Source of the DNA: Candidatus Poribacteria bacterium
Lineage (GTDB): Bacteria; Abyssobacteria; SURF-5
NCBI GenBank assembly: GCA_016215705.1
Contig: JACRIR010000058.1
Coordinates: 1-22,229, forward strand
Direction: 5' to 3'
DNA: 22,229 bases
Part shown: piece by piece, positions 1-8,313 of the stretch
Numbering within the stretch: the stretch's first letter is position 1
How the letters are laid out: each line of letters opens with the position of its first letter
Position numbers and translations under genes: made by a program
Notes under the pieces: generated by a model
Database searches by the model: none
What the model was told of the DNA's origin: nothing
Seen by the model: the letters and a program-made list of their open reading frames with translations, nothing else

Positions 1-2
1 TT

Positions 3-1010
3 CGGCATCGATGGAACGACAACTTTGCCGACGCGAGAAATGCCGCGCTCAATGCCAGCACGGGCAAATGGGTCTTCTGGCTCGACGCGGATGACAGAAT
101 CGAGCCCCGGGCAGTGCGTACGCTCCGCAAGTTCATCGAGCGAAATACAGCATGTGGTGTTTTCTTCCCGCTCGAATCGGTCATCGGAAGCAGCGGCGAA
201 ACGGTGCAGAACTACTCGCTCAGGCTGTTCCCGAACAAGCCGGGGATTTCTTGGAAGGGAGCGGTGCACGAACAGATAGCGGACAGTTTGCGCTCGTGCG
301 GCCTGGAGCTCGTGAATTGTCCCGATTTAGCCATTCGCCACGTCGGCTATGAGAAAGAAGCTGAGGCCTTGAAGAAAAACCTCCGGAACCTCAATCTGCT
401 CGCAAAAGAACTTGTCGCCAATCCCGAAGACCCTTACGTGCTCTTTGCACTGGCGCAAGCATTCCTATTCTTCGGACAGGAACAGCACGCGGTCAAATGG
501 CTCCAGACCCTCTGGAAATTGCGCGAGAAAAAGGACCTCTCCAACAATCATGTAAGTCCGAATCCTGTGGACGCCAATTCATTCGCACATGAAGATTCTG
601 TGGGTGCAGATTCTGTGGATTTGAACTCAGTCGCACATGCAAATTCTGTAGGCGCCAATTCATTCGCACACGCCGGGCGAAAAGAGGACGAAAACGTCGC
701 GCGTGACATTTATTGGATGGCCGCCATCATCCTTTCAGACTGTGCCGCCCGTTCTGACTCGGCCGATGAATCCGAGACGTGGCTCGAGCGCGCCATCGAG
801 CTTTCACCCTCCAACTGGGTAGCACACTTTCTCCTCGGTGAGAGAAAGTTCCTGGAGGGCCGGATGGAGGAAGCCGCACACTTGCTCGCCAAGGCATCGG
901 AACTCGGCATAACTCCAACGCTCCTGCCGCTTGACATGAACACAATTAAGGAAAAGCTTGAAAGATATCTGGCGGAATTGAAATGCGCTCCGGCCTGTGT
1001 TCGCACGTAA
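3..1010 (+). CDS. Family-2 glycosyltransferase with C-terminal TPR region (5'-truncated by window edge)
   Basis: The reading frame is open from the window edge, so the N-terminus is missing and 335 residues remain. The first visible residues (RHRWNDNFADARNAAL, then WLDADD near residue 35) are the part of a GT2 (GT-A fold) domain that carries the DXD metal/nucleotide-sugar motif. The rest is helical and TPR-like (for example PEDPYVLFALAQAFLFFGQ and ERAIELSPSNWVAHFLLGERKFLEG). This matches the known GT2+TPR architecture and the next gene, whose equivalent motif is WNDDFSDARN. An ATG at 114 lies inside the catalytic domain and is not the start. Between two TPR stretches (about 559-674) sits an unusual Asn/Ser/Ala/His-rich repeat. 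The sugar and acceptor cannot be deduced. The family call is firm; the role (cell-surface or protein glycosylation) is inference. Confidence 0.88.
   Translation, partial: RHRWNDNFADARNAALNASTGKWVFWLDADDRIEPRAVRTLRKFIERNTACGVFFPLESVIGSSGETVQNYSLRLFPNKPGISWKGAVHEQIADSLRSCGLELVNCPDLAIRHVGYEKEAEALKKNLRNLNLLAKELVANPEDPYVLFALAQAFLFFGQEQHAVKWLQTLWKLREKKDLSNNHVSPNPVDANSFAHEDSVGADSVDLNSVAHANSVGANSFAHAGRKEDENVARDIYWMAAIILSDCAARSDSADESETWLERAIELSPSNWVAHFLLGERKFLEGRMEEAAHLLAKASELGITPTLLPLDMNTIKEKLERYLAELKCAPACVRT
559..674 (+). repeat. In-frame low-complexity repeat inside the glycosyltransferase TPR region
   Basis: The 17-mer GCCAATTCATTCGCACA occurs at 573-589 and again at 654-670, exactly 81 nt (27 codons) apart, with shorter variants (ATTCTGTGGG, CAGTCGCACATGC) between. 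The translation alternates ANSFAH, DSVGAD, NSVAHA and NSVGANSFAHA. It keeps the frame, interrupts the TPR helices, and is probably a linker expansion. Confidence 0.7.
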
Positions 1011-1072
1011 GAGCCCGGGGCGACGAGAAACAGGAAATGCCATGCCGCAGGGTGGATTAGTTAAACCGGATT

Positions 1073-1141
1073 GGGCGCGATAAATCGCGCCCCTACGAGC
1101 GTTCTTGTTACATCTCTGTAGGGGCGCAATTCATTGCGCCC
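1073..1141. repeat. Paired palindromic intergenic element (GGGCGCRAT type)
   Basis: Two short palindromes lie back to back: GGGCGCGAT-AA-ATCGCGCCC (1073-1092) and GGGCGCAAT-TC-ATTGCGCCC (1122-1141). They are also inverted relative to each other through flanking CCTAC (after the first) and GTAGG (before the second), so the whole element can fold as one long imperfect hairpin. A degenerate relative occurs at 8244-8263. This resembles REP/MITE-type dispersed elements. The TTG at 1134 lies inside it, which argues against that codon as the start of the next gene. Confidence 0.75.
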
Positions 1142-1157
1142 TGTGCAGACTCCAGAA

Positions 1158-2561
1158 ATGCAAATGAACCGTGCGAGTCTTCTTTCAATCCAAAACCCAA
1201 AACATGTCCTCAACCTTGATCGGGGATCCGAAATCCGAAATGTCCCATCCATCTCTCTCTGCATGATCGCCCGCAACGAAGAAGCGTTCCTTGCCGATTG
1301 CCTGAACAGCGTCCACGGAATCGTCAATGAAATAATCTTGGTGGACACCGGCTCGCAAGACTCCACCCCGGACATCGCCTCAAGATTCGGAGCGCGAGTG
1401 ATCCACCACCCCTGGAACGACGACTTCAGTGATGCGCGAAACCGCTCGATCGAAAACGCCACCGGCGAATGGATACTTGTTCTCGATGCAGACGAAATCA
1501 TCGCCGCGCGCGACGCCGCCAAAATCCGGACGCTTGCGCAAGGAGATGCTGATGGCTGCCTCTTTACGTATCGCAATTATTCGCAAGACAGCCACGATAT
1601 CCGATGGGTTGCCAATGATGGCTCGTACGCCGAAGGCAATGGCTGGGACGGCTGGATTTCAGGCCGGGTCGTCCGCATGTTCAGGCGTGACTACCGCATT
1701 CGTTTTCAGGGCGCGGTGCACGAGACCGTAGATCAGGCAATCAGGAGTTATGGAGGAAGAATCGCATCGACCGACATCATCATCCACCATTATCATGAAA
1801 GAAAAGGAAAGCAGCGCCTCCGGGAAAAACAACTCTCTTACCTGCGCCTGTGCGAGAAAAGCCTCGTAACGAACCCGAATAGCCCGAAGACCCATTTTGA
1901 CATGGGCCTCATTTACAGGTACGTGCTCAATGATGTCCCGAAAGCTATCTCCCATCAGGAACATGCCATTCGCCTCAACCCGCAATTCGAGGACGCGCAC
2001 ATGGAACTTGCGCTCCTGTATCACCTGAATAACGAGACGAAGAACACCGCAAAGGAAATCTCCTTCTTGCTCGGCCACAACCCCAACCACGCGCCTGCGC
2101 TGCTTTTGTGTGGTATAATCCTTGAAAGACGCGGGAGCGTCGATCGCGCCATCGAATGCTACGGGTTGGCGATCAAGGCAAACCCGAATCTCGTCGACGC
2201 GCGGCTCAATTTGGGAGCTTTGTGTCTCAGAAAGGGTGACATGGCGGGCGCCCGCAATGAATGGAAAGTGGCTCTCGAACTCAATCCATCCAATCCGCGA
2301 GCGCTCCTGAACCTCGGCGCGTTGGAGTTGCGCGCCGGCAACGAGGTCGTAGCCGAGCGCCTCCTTGGCAAGGCGCTCGAGCAATCGTCCGAGAACGCCC
2401 TTGCATGGAGCAACATGGGTGTGTTGTTTGCGCGCACCGGCCGACACGAGCAAGCACGCGAAGCCTTCGAGAAAGCCGTTGCGCTCGACCCCTCCCGCGA
2501 AGACATCCGGCGCAACCTGAAAGCTTCCCAAAATAACATCTATGGCCACTCGATCCGATAG
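1158..2561 (+). CDS. Family-2 glycosyltransferase with C-terminal TPR repeats
   Basis: About 467 residues. The N-terminal GT2 domain begins at SISLCMIARNEEAFLADC and carries VDTGSQDSTPDIA and the DXD-type VLDADEII, followed by WDGWISGRVVRMFRR and the AVHETV segment typical of this subfamily. From about residue 240 to the end there are six or so TPR units (such as NPNLVDARLNLGALCLRKGD and NALAWSNMGVLFARTGRHEQA). It is a paralogue of the truncated upstream gene, so the pair looks like a tandem duplication. The frame is open to a TTG at 1134, but that codon lies in a palindromic repeat; ATG 1158 (or 1164) is preferred, although neither has a clear Shine-Dalgarno. The first 25 or so residues also look derived from a dispersed repeat. 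The stop overlaps the acetyltransferase gene by 20 bp. Expected to be cytoplasmic; donor and acceptor unknown. Confidence 0.9.
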   Translation: MQMNRASLLSIQNPKHVLNLDRGSEIRNVPSISLCMIARNEEAFLADCLNSVHGIVNEIILVDTGSQDSTPDIASRFGARVIHHPWNDDFSDARNRSIENATGEWILVLDADEIIAARDAAKIRTLAQGDADGCLFTYRNYSQDSHDIRWVANDGSYAEGNGWDGWISGRVVRMFRRDYRIRFQGAVHETVDQAIRSYGGRIASTDIIIHHYHERKGKQRLREKQLSYLRLCEKSLVTNPNSPKTHFDMGLIYRYVLNDVPKAISHQEHAIRLNPQFEDAHMELALLYHLNNETKNTAKEISFLLGHNPNHAPALLLCGIILERRGSVDRAIECYGLAIKANPNLVDARLNLGALCLRKGDMAGARNEWKVALELNPSNPRALLNLGALELRAGNEVVAERLLGKALEQSSENALAWSNMGVLFARTGRHEQAREAFEKAVALDPSREDIRRNLKASQNNIYGHSIR

Positions 2562-3705
2562 CGAAAAACAAGGAGTCGAGGCCCCTCGCGCCCTCCGCCC
2601 CGAGGAACATGCCTCGGCCCTCCGGCTGCTCAATTCTGTCCTGCGTCCCAATAGCCCTCCTTCCATTCTGCAGGAGTATCCGCTCGTCCTCGACAAAGGT
2701 AACATCGAAAACATGCGTGTTATCGCAAAGGGGAAAGAAGTCGTTGCTCATGCCGCCGTTTACTTCTCGCAAGTGCGTTCGAGTGACCTTGTGTTCAAGG
2801 TCGGCGGCATCGGGTCGGTGGCGACACATCCGGCATATCGAGATCAGGGACTCGGCAGCGCCGTTGTACGGGATTGCATACAAGTCATGGCCAGGTCAGG
2901 GTGTCACTTTTCTTTGCTGTGGACCCAAAGGCATGATTTCTACCGAAACTTGGGTTACGAATCGGCCGGCTCGAGTTATCTGTTCCGCGTGAGAACATCC
3001 GACCTCGCCTCGATCCCGTGCGATTGCCGCATTGTCCCTTTTTCGCCCCAATATCTGCCCTCGATTATCGAGATACATGAGCGCGAGGCCCTGCGCTCTG
3101 AAAGAACAAGGGAAGAATACGAGAGCTATTTCGGCATTCCGAAAACAAACACATTGGTCGCCTTGAGAAACAACACCGTCAGCGCCTATGCCGTCATGGG
3201 CAAAGGCGAGGACTTGCGCCATTGCGTACACGAATGGGGCGGAAACGCGAGCGACCTCCTTTGCCTCGCCCGCGAGTTCGCCCACCTCTGGAGCCTCCAC
3301 GAATTCATCGTGCTCGCGCCGACGCAGGAGTCCGCCCAAATGTCCGTGCAGGAAACTTTCCCTCACTTGCTGGAACAGATGGGCGCCCGGAGAGTCTTCG
3401 AATACCTCGCTATGATCCGAATCATCGACGCAGAAGCTCTCTCATCGCTCGTGCGTGGCTATGTGAGTACTCGCCTCGGCAAAGACTTCCAAATCCGGCG
3501 CACCGAATCAGGAGTCGCCATAAGAATCGGCGAAGAACAAACGTTGCTCGGCAAGACTCTACCTTCCAGCCCCCACTCTGCAGCCGGCCTCCTCGCCCGC
3601 ATTCTATTCGGACCCGAGCCGCCCTCCACCCTCTTCCCCGGCCTCTCCGCCCTCGACCACGCTCTCCCCATCCCCCTCTTTATCTGGGGCCTCGACTCGG
3701 TCTGA
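2542..3705 (+). CDS. GNAT-family N-acetyltransferase, Eis-like two-domain form
   Basis: 387 residues. The N-terminal GNAT domain carries the acetyl-CoA pyrophosphate-binding motif A (VATHPAYRDQGLGSAVVRD, about residues 93-111, with Q-x-x-L-G), followed by the FYRNLGYE strand-helix typical of the fold's end. A long C-terminal part (about 160-387) is what Eis-type GNATs have, rather than the usual 150-180 residue single domain. It probably transfers an acetyl group from acetyl-CoA to an amine; the substrate is unknown. The gene overlaps the glycosyltransferase by 20 bp in another frame, which suggests co-transcription and a possible role in modifying an amino sugar or a surface molecule (inference). 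No strong ribosome binding site precedes ATG 2542, so initiation may depend on coupling. Confidence 0.82.
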   Translation: MATRSDSEKQGVEAPRALRPEEHASALRLLNSVLRPNSPPSILQEYPLVLDKGNIENMRVIAKGKEVVAHAAVYFSQVRSSDLVFKVGGIGSVATHPAYRDQGLGSAVVRDCIQVMARSGCHFSLLWTQRHDFYRNLGYESAGSSYLFRVRTSDLASIPCDCRIVPFSPQYLPSIIEIHEREALRSERTREEYESYFGIPKTNTLVALRNNTVSAYAVMGKGEDLRHCVHEWGGNASDLLCLAREFAHLWSLHEFIVLAPTQESAQMSVQETFPHLLEQMGARRVFEYLAMIRIIDAEALSSLVRGYVSTRLGKDFQIRRTESGVAIRIGEEQTLLGKTLPSSPHSAAGLLARILFGPEPPSTLFPGLSALDHALPIPLFIWGLDSV

Positions 3706-4006
3706 CAACGTATGATCTTGGCTTGGTAAGCTGTGCGACAATCAACTAATATATTGCATCCTGCAATCTTCATCTTGCAGTTTTCTCAAGAAATACTCTC
3801 TAACTTCGGAAATCGAAAACTGTCTCAATCCTTTCGTAATCAATAAATTAGGAGGCTGGATCACCTCCCCCAAATAAATGGCATCGTAGTTGCTCACATT
3901 CCATAGCGCAACTGTCGTCCCGGAAGAGAATTTCAATTGCTTGCTGACGCTGACGATGTGTCATGAAAAACTGAATATTCAAGACAATTTCCGGAGGGAG
4001 GGTTCC
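3706..4006. other. 301-bp gap between acetyltransferase and activase, with hairpin resembling the 16S rRNA 3' tail
   Basis: No convincing gene. The + strand has in-frame codons extending the activase upstream to a TTG at 3890, but without a ribosome site. On the - strand a 64-codon frame (3936 to 3742, TTG start, no Shine-Dalgarno) encodes a protein-like but unrecognised string (NYDAIYLGEVIQPPNLL), possibly a remnant. At about 3851-3868 AGGAGG is followed by CTGGATCA and CCTCC, a small hairpin whose sequence GGCTGGATCACCTCC matches the conserved end of bacterial 16S rRNA. No other rRNA sequence is present. A short TTGCATCCTGCAA palindrome lies near 3754. Confidence 0.5.
3993..4002 (+). promoter_or_regulatory. 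Ribosome binding site deciding the activase start
   Basis: GGAGGGAGGG lies 4 nt before TTG 4007, with the first GGAGG 9 nt away. No other in-frame start upstream (TTG 3890, ATG 3956) has such a site, and the activase fold begins about 10 residues after TTG 4007 (IGIDVGSTS). Confidence 0.75.
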
Positions 4007-7000
4007 TTGACTAATTGTGACTTCCTGGCAAATGGAATAGGAATTGATGTCGGGTCCACGAGCGCCAATGTGGTCGTGAGCAGCGCTGCCGGTGAGCTGG
4101 TGAAGGAATATTACGTGCGCACCAAAGGTCGCCCGGTGGAAACGGTCTATTCAATCTTGAAGGAATCTTTGTCGCGTGAATTTCTCGAGGACGGATGCCT
4201 TCTTGCCTTCACCGGCTCTGCCGGAAAGCTGCTTTCGGAATTGCTCAACGCGCCGTTCATTAACGAGATTGTCGTTCAAACGCGCGCTGCCTGCCATTTC
4301 CATCCGGAAACACGATCCATCATCGAAATCGGCGGTGAGAGCACAAGATTGATTACAGTCGGCAACAGCGATGGCGGCATGCGCACAGCAATAGAGGACT
4401 TTGCCATGAACTCACTCTGCGCCGCCGGCACAGGTTCTTTTCTTGACCAACAGGCGTCACGACTTGGACTAACAATAGAAGAGTTTGGCGCGCTCGCCAT
4501 GAAATCCAAGAATCCTTCCCGTATCGCGGGCCGATGCAGCGTCTTTGCGAAGTCCGACATGATTCATCTCCAACAAATTGCCACACCCGATTTTGACATT
4601 GTGGCCGGACTTTGCTACGCAGTCGCGCGCAACTTCAAAAGCAACGTCGCGCGCGGGAAGATCTTAAAGGAACCTGTGGTCTTTCAAGGTGGCGTGGCCG
4701 CTAATCCCGGTGTCCGCAAGGCGCTCGCGGAAGTATTAGGTCTTGAACCCGGAGCACTGATTATTCCGAAACACCATGCATCCATGGGGGCTATCGGAGT
4801 GCTCTTGATCGCCGGGAAGGAGACCTTGCAGACGCAGCAAAACCTAAAGAGTCTCGAGGTATTGGAAGCCTACCTGAAGAAGAGGACCGTCCAGGAAAGG
4901 TCGGCCCTCGAACCGTTGGGAGATAATGGAAAAGACTACGAACATCATCTCTTATGCTTTCCCATGTCCGCATCCGTTTCCAAAACCGGCCCGTTTTATC
5001 TGGGGATAGATGTGGGTTCCATCAGCACAAATCTGGTGGTAATAGACGAGGATAACAATGTCGTAGCACGCCGATATCTCATGACCGCAGGCCGACCCAT
5101 TGAAGCCGTTCGCCTTGGACTTGGAGAGATCGGAGAAGAGATTGGAGTCAGCGTTCCGATCTCGGCGGTGGGCACAACTGGGTCGGGCCGTTACCTTGCC
5201 GGTGGATTCGTCGGCGCCGACGTCGTGCGAAACGAGATCACCGCCCAGGCCACCGCAGCCCTTCAGATTGACCCGAGTGTTGACACGATCTTTGAAATAG
5301 GAGGCCAGGACTCAAAGTACATTGGCATTCAGAATGGCGCTATTGTGGATTTTGAGATGAACAAGGTGTGCGCTGCCGGAACAGGGTCTTTCTTGGAAGA
5401 GCAGGCGGAGCGACTCGGGATCGAAATAGACAAAACATTCGGGAAGTTGGCCCTAAGCGCCTCCCGGCCCGCTCCACTGGGGGAACGGTGTACCGTATTC
5501 ATCGAGTCCGATCTGATGCGCTACCAGCAAACCGGCGCCAAGGTTGATGATCTGGTGGCGGGTCTGAGTTATTCCATCGTTCACAATTATCTGAACAAAG
5601 TAGTCGGCCGGCGACGCATCGGCAAGAGAATATTCTTCCAGGGAGGAACCGCTTACAACCAGGGAGTTGTTGCCGCGTTTGGGAAGGTTGTGGGCCAACC
5701 CGTCATTGTTCCTCCACATCATGATGTGACCGGCGCCATCGGGGCCGCGATTCTGGCCAAAAGGGAAAACGCCAAGGGATACAGTAACTTCAAAGGCTTC
5801 GATCTGAGTCGAAAGAAATATACGATTGCTACTTTCGGGTGCAAAGAATGCTCAAATATGTGTGAAATCCAAAAGGTCAGCGTTGAAGGCGAGAAGCCGA
5901 CGTTCTACGGCAGTCGCTGCGAAAAGTACGAGGTTGACAAGACGAAAGAACAGAACGATGCTATTCCTGACCTCTTTGCTGAGCGAGAAGAACAGCTTCT
6001 CAATATTGTCTCCGAGCCCGCTTTGTCCGCTGACGCCCCGGTTGTCGGCATCCCCCGCGCCCTTTTCTTCCATGAACAGTATCCCTTCTGGAAAGCATTC
6101 TTTTCCGAACTCGGTATCCGGGTAATGCTTTCGGACAAGACCAATAAGCAAATCATTCATCAGGGTGTCGAAACTGTTGTTGCGGAGTTCTGTTTTCCCA
6201 TAAAAGTCGCTCACGGACATGTTCTGGAGCTTATCCGAAAAGGGGTTCGTCGAGTGTTTATACCGAGCGTCATAGACATGCAAAGGAGCGGGAAAGCCCG
6301 GAACAGTTTCAACTGTCCGTACGTGCAGTCATTCCCGTACACAGTACGCTCGTCTATCAACTTCAAGGAACTGGGAGTCGAGGTGTTATCGCCTGTCATA
6401 TATTTCGGCCGGGGACAAAAGATGCTTACGAAGTCCATGATTGAATTCGGCCGCTCTTTGAACCGTTCCGTTTCGGACGTAAAGAAGGCATTGGCAAAAG
6501 CGCAAGATGCGCAAAACAGGTTCTATCGCGGATTAGTTGAGAGAGGCAAGGAAATTCTGGCGGGCTTACGGCCGCAACAGCGGGCAATGGTCATCATCTC
6601 TCGTTCTTACAACGGCTGCGATTCGGCAGTTAACTTGGGCCTGCCCCAGAAGCTGCGCCGGTTGGGCGTTCTCCCCCTCCCAATAGATATGATGCCGTGG
6701 GAAGAACTGCCGGCGGAAAAACATGAAAAGGAAATCTACTGGAAGGCCGGCCAGAGGATACTCCAGACTGCCAGGATAATAGAGGATGATCCGCGATTGT
6801 TTGCTGTCTACCTGACAAATTTCGGCTGCGGGCCGGATTCGTTTGTCTCGCATTTCTTCAGAAAGACAATGGCGGAAAAACCGTACCTCCAGTTGGAAAT
6901 CGACGAGCACAGCGCCGACGCAGGAATCATCACGCGTTGCGAGGCATTCCTGGACAGTCTGAAGAACCATTCAGGAGAAGAAGACCGGCCTAAAACAATC

Positions 7001-8254
7001 AGCAAGGCAATCCCGAACTTGACCATCGAGAAAGGCAAACGCACGGTTTACATCCCGTACATGTGCGATCATTCTTATGCGTTGCTCGGAGCTTTTCAAG
7101 CATGCGGTGTGGCCGCCAGAGTAATGGACGAATCTAATGAGGAAACCCTCGATGTGGGAAGGAAACTCACCACCGGTCGAGAATGTTATCCGTGCATCCT
7201 GACAACCGGTGACATGGTCAAAACCATCAGATCAGCCGATTTCGACCCGGACCACAGCGCTTTCTTCATGCCCGCCGGCAGTGGCCCCTGTCGCTTCGGC
7301 CAGTACCACCGTTTTCACAGGTTGATCCTGGACGAATTAGGGTACAGCCAGGTGCCTGTTCTCGCGCCAAATCAGGACTTTGAACTTTACACCCATCTGG
7401 GCATGGTCGCTAACGGCTTCTCACGCCTGGCGTGGAGCGGAATAGTTGCTATTGACCTCCTGGAGAAGTCGCTGCGGGAGACCCAGCCCTACGAATCGAT
7501 TCCCGGCAAGGCCGAAGAAATCTACAAGAAGTATCTTCGCGAAGTGTGTGTGGCCGTGGCCCGCCGGGACAATGTCGCTCAAGCGCTGAAACGGGCGCGC
7601 TCCGAGATGGGAAACATACCCGTGCGTGAGAAGGGGCAGAAACCGGTTATTGGAGTCGTGGGCGAGATATACGTTCGAGGCAACCGATTCAGCAACGAGA
7701 ACATCGTTCGCAACATCGAGAGACTCGGAGGTGAAGTGTGGATGCCTCCTCTGGCCGAGTGGATTTTTTACATCAACCATTGCTCGAAACGCCACAGTCT
7801 GGATAACCGATTCTACGGGGAATACCTCCGGACGAAGCTTGAGGGGTGGTTCCAGCAGCGGGAGGAAGAGAATCTTTACAGAATATTTCATGGGTCCGTT
7901 TCTAATCTCCACGAGCCCTCTACGGAGGAAACGCTCCGCCGGGCGATGCCGTTCATACATCCCTCATATGAGGGAGAGGCAGTCCTGTCCATCGGGAAAT
8001 CAATAGACTACATCCACAAAGGCGTGGCCGGCATAGTCAATACAATACCATTTACCTGCATGCCAGGGACAATTGTGACTGCCGTCTTCAAACGGTTTCG
8101 CGAAGAACACAACAACATCCCTATCCTTAACCTGAACTACGATGGACAAGGCAAAACAAACGCGCAAACGCGCCTCGAAGCCTTCATGTATCAGGTTAAT
8201 CAGTATCACAGCGCGGCAGAGCCGCAACCAAACAGCACATATCGGGCGCGATGA
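4007..8254 (+). CDS. Giant acyl-CoA dehydratase activase-type protein: two BadF/HgdC ASKHA ATPase modules plus DUF2229 and HgdB-like region
   Basis: 1415 residues from the TTG with a strong ribosome site. Module 1 (about 9-270): GIDVGSTSANVVV, EIGGESTRL, CAAGTG with Cys138 and RCSVF with Cys177. Module 2 (about 330-585): GIDVGSISTNLVV, EIGGQDSKY, Cys454 and Cys495. In HgdC-type activators the equivalent cysteines of two subunits hold one [4Fe-4S] cluster and ATP hydrolysis drives an electron into a dehydratase or benzoyl-CoA reductase. A Cys motif follows (Cys612, 615, 619, 638), then the DUF2229 segment (VGIPRALFFHEQYPFWKAFF, about 681), and an HgdB-like part with Cys1060/1063 (GRECYPCILTTGD). 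Large fused proteins of about this length are known in anaerobes, but their substrate is not. Module 1 lacks the usual GGQD. No separate dehydratase subunit lies nearby. The last 15 or so residues look repeat-derived. Confidence 0.9.
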   Translation: MTNCDFLANGIGIDVGSTSANVVVSSAAGELVKEYYVRTKGRPVETVYSILKESLSREFLEDGCLLAFTGSAGKLLSELLNAPFINEIVVQTRAACHFHPETRSIIEIGGESTRLITVGNSDGGMRTAIEDFAMNSLCAAGTGSFLDQQASRLGLTIEEFGALAMKSKNPSRIAGRCSVFAKSDMIHLQQIATPDFDIVAGLCYAVARNFKSNVARGKILKEPVVFQGGVAANPGVRKALAEVLGLEPGALIIPKHHASMGAIGVLLIAGKETLQTQQNLKSLEVLEAYLKKRTVQERSALEPLGDNGKDYEHHLLCFPMSASVSKTGPFYLGIDVGSISTNLVVIDEDNNVVARRYLMTAGRPIEAVRLGLGEIGEEIGVSVPISAVGTTGSGRYLAGGFVGADVVRNEITAQATAALQIDPSVDTIFEIGGQDSKYIGIQNGAIVDFEMNKVCAAGTGSFLEEQAERLGIEIDKTFGKLALSASRPAPLGERCTVFIESDLMRYQQTGAKVDDLVAGLSYSIVHNYLNKVVGRRRIGKRIFFQGGTAYNQGVVAAFGKVVGQPVIVPPHHDVTGAIGAAILAKRENAKGYSNFKGFDLSRKKYTIATFGCKECSNMCEIQKVSVEGEKPTFYGSRCEKYEVDKTKEQNDAIPDLFAEREEQLLNIVSEPALSADAPVVGIPRALFFHEQYPFWKAFFSELGIRVMLSDKTNKQIIHQGVETVVAEFCFPIKVAHGHVLELIRKGVRRVFIPSVIDMQRSGKARNSFNCPYVQSFPYTVRSSINFKELGVEVLSPVIYFGRGQKMLTKSMIEFGRSLNRSVSDVKKALAKAQDAQNRFYRGLVERGKEILAGLRPQQRAMVIISRSYNGCDSAVNLGLPQKLRRLGVLPLPIDMMPWEELPAEKHEKEIYWKAGQRILQTARIIEDDPRLFAVYLTNFGCGPDSFVSHFFRKTMAEKPYLQLEIDEHSADAGIITRCEAFLDSLKNHSGEEDRPKTISKAIPNLTIEKGKRTVYIPYMCDHSYALLGAFQACGVAARVMDESNEETLDVGRKLTTGRECYPCILTTGDMVKTIRSADFDPDHSAFFMPAGSGPCRFGQYHRFHRLILDELGYSQVPVLAPNQDFELYTHLGMVANGFSRLAWSGIVAIDLLEKSLRETQPYESIPGKAEEIYKKYLREVCVAVARRDNVAQALKRARSEMGNIPVREKGQKPVIGVVGEIYVRGNRFSNENIVRNIERLGGEVWMPPLAEWIFYINHCSKRHSLDNRFYGEYLRTKLEGWFQQREEENLYRIFHGSVSNLHEPSTEETLRRAMPFIHPSYEGEAVLSIGKSIDYIHKGVAGIVNTIPFTCMPGTIVTAVFKRFREEHNNIPILNLNYDGQGKTNAQTRLEAFMYQVNQYHSAAEPQPNSTYRAR

Positions 8255-8263
8255 ATCACGCCT
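8211..8263. repeat. Repeat fragments spanning the activase stop codon
   Basis: GCGGC-AGA-GCCGC (8213-8225) forms a small hairpin. At 8244-8263 GGGCGCGAT-GA-ATCACGCCT is a degenerate copy of the element at 1073-1141. The activase stop TGA (8252-8254) and an ATG at 8251 both lie in it, so the C-terminal HSAAEPQPNSTYRAR of the activase is probably repeat-encoded. Confidence 0.55.
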
Positions 8264-8272
8264 CAGAAAATC

Positions 8273-8299
8273 GGGGACACGGTGAGACATCGTGTCCCC
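8273..8299. repeat. GGGGACAC palindrome, copy 1 (imperfect)
   Basis: GGGGACACG (8273-8281) pairs with CGTGTCCCC (8291-8299) around a 9-nt centre. It is followed by CAATTAAGG, the same tail as in copy 2 (9528-9535). It sits directly upstream of the ribosome site of the FAD oxidoreductase at 8314. Confidence 0.8.
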
Positions 8300-8313
8300 C
8301 AATTAAGGAGACT

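Noticed and set aside
1659-2714. 351-codon - strand frame across the second glycosyltransferase
   Set aside because: Antisense to a clear GT2/TPR gene and continues into the acetyltransferase without any domain of its own.
3850-3869. Partial 16S rRNA gene
   Set aside because: Only about 15 nt match; the flanks show no other conserved rRNA sequence.
8251-8254. ATGA stop/start overlap suggesting translational coupling of activase and flavoenzyme
   Set aside because: The first 21 codons after this ATG are repeat sequence, and ATG 8314 with AAGGAG fits the start of the protein family better.
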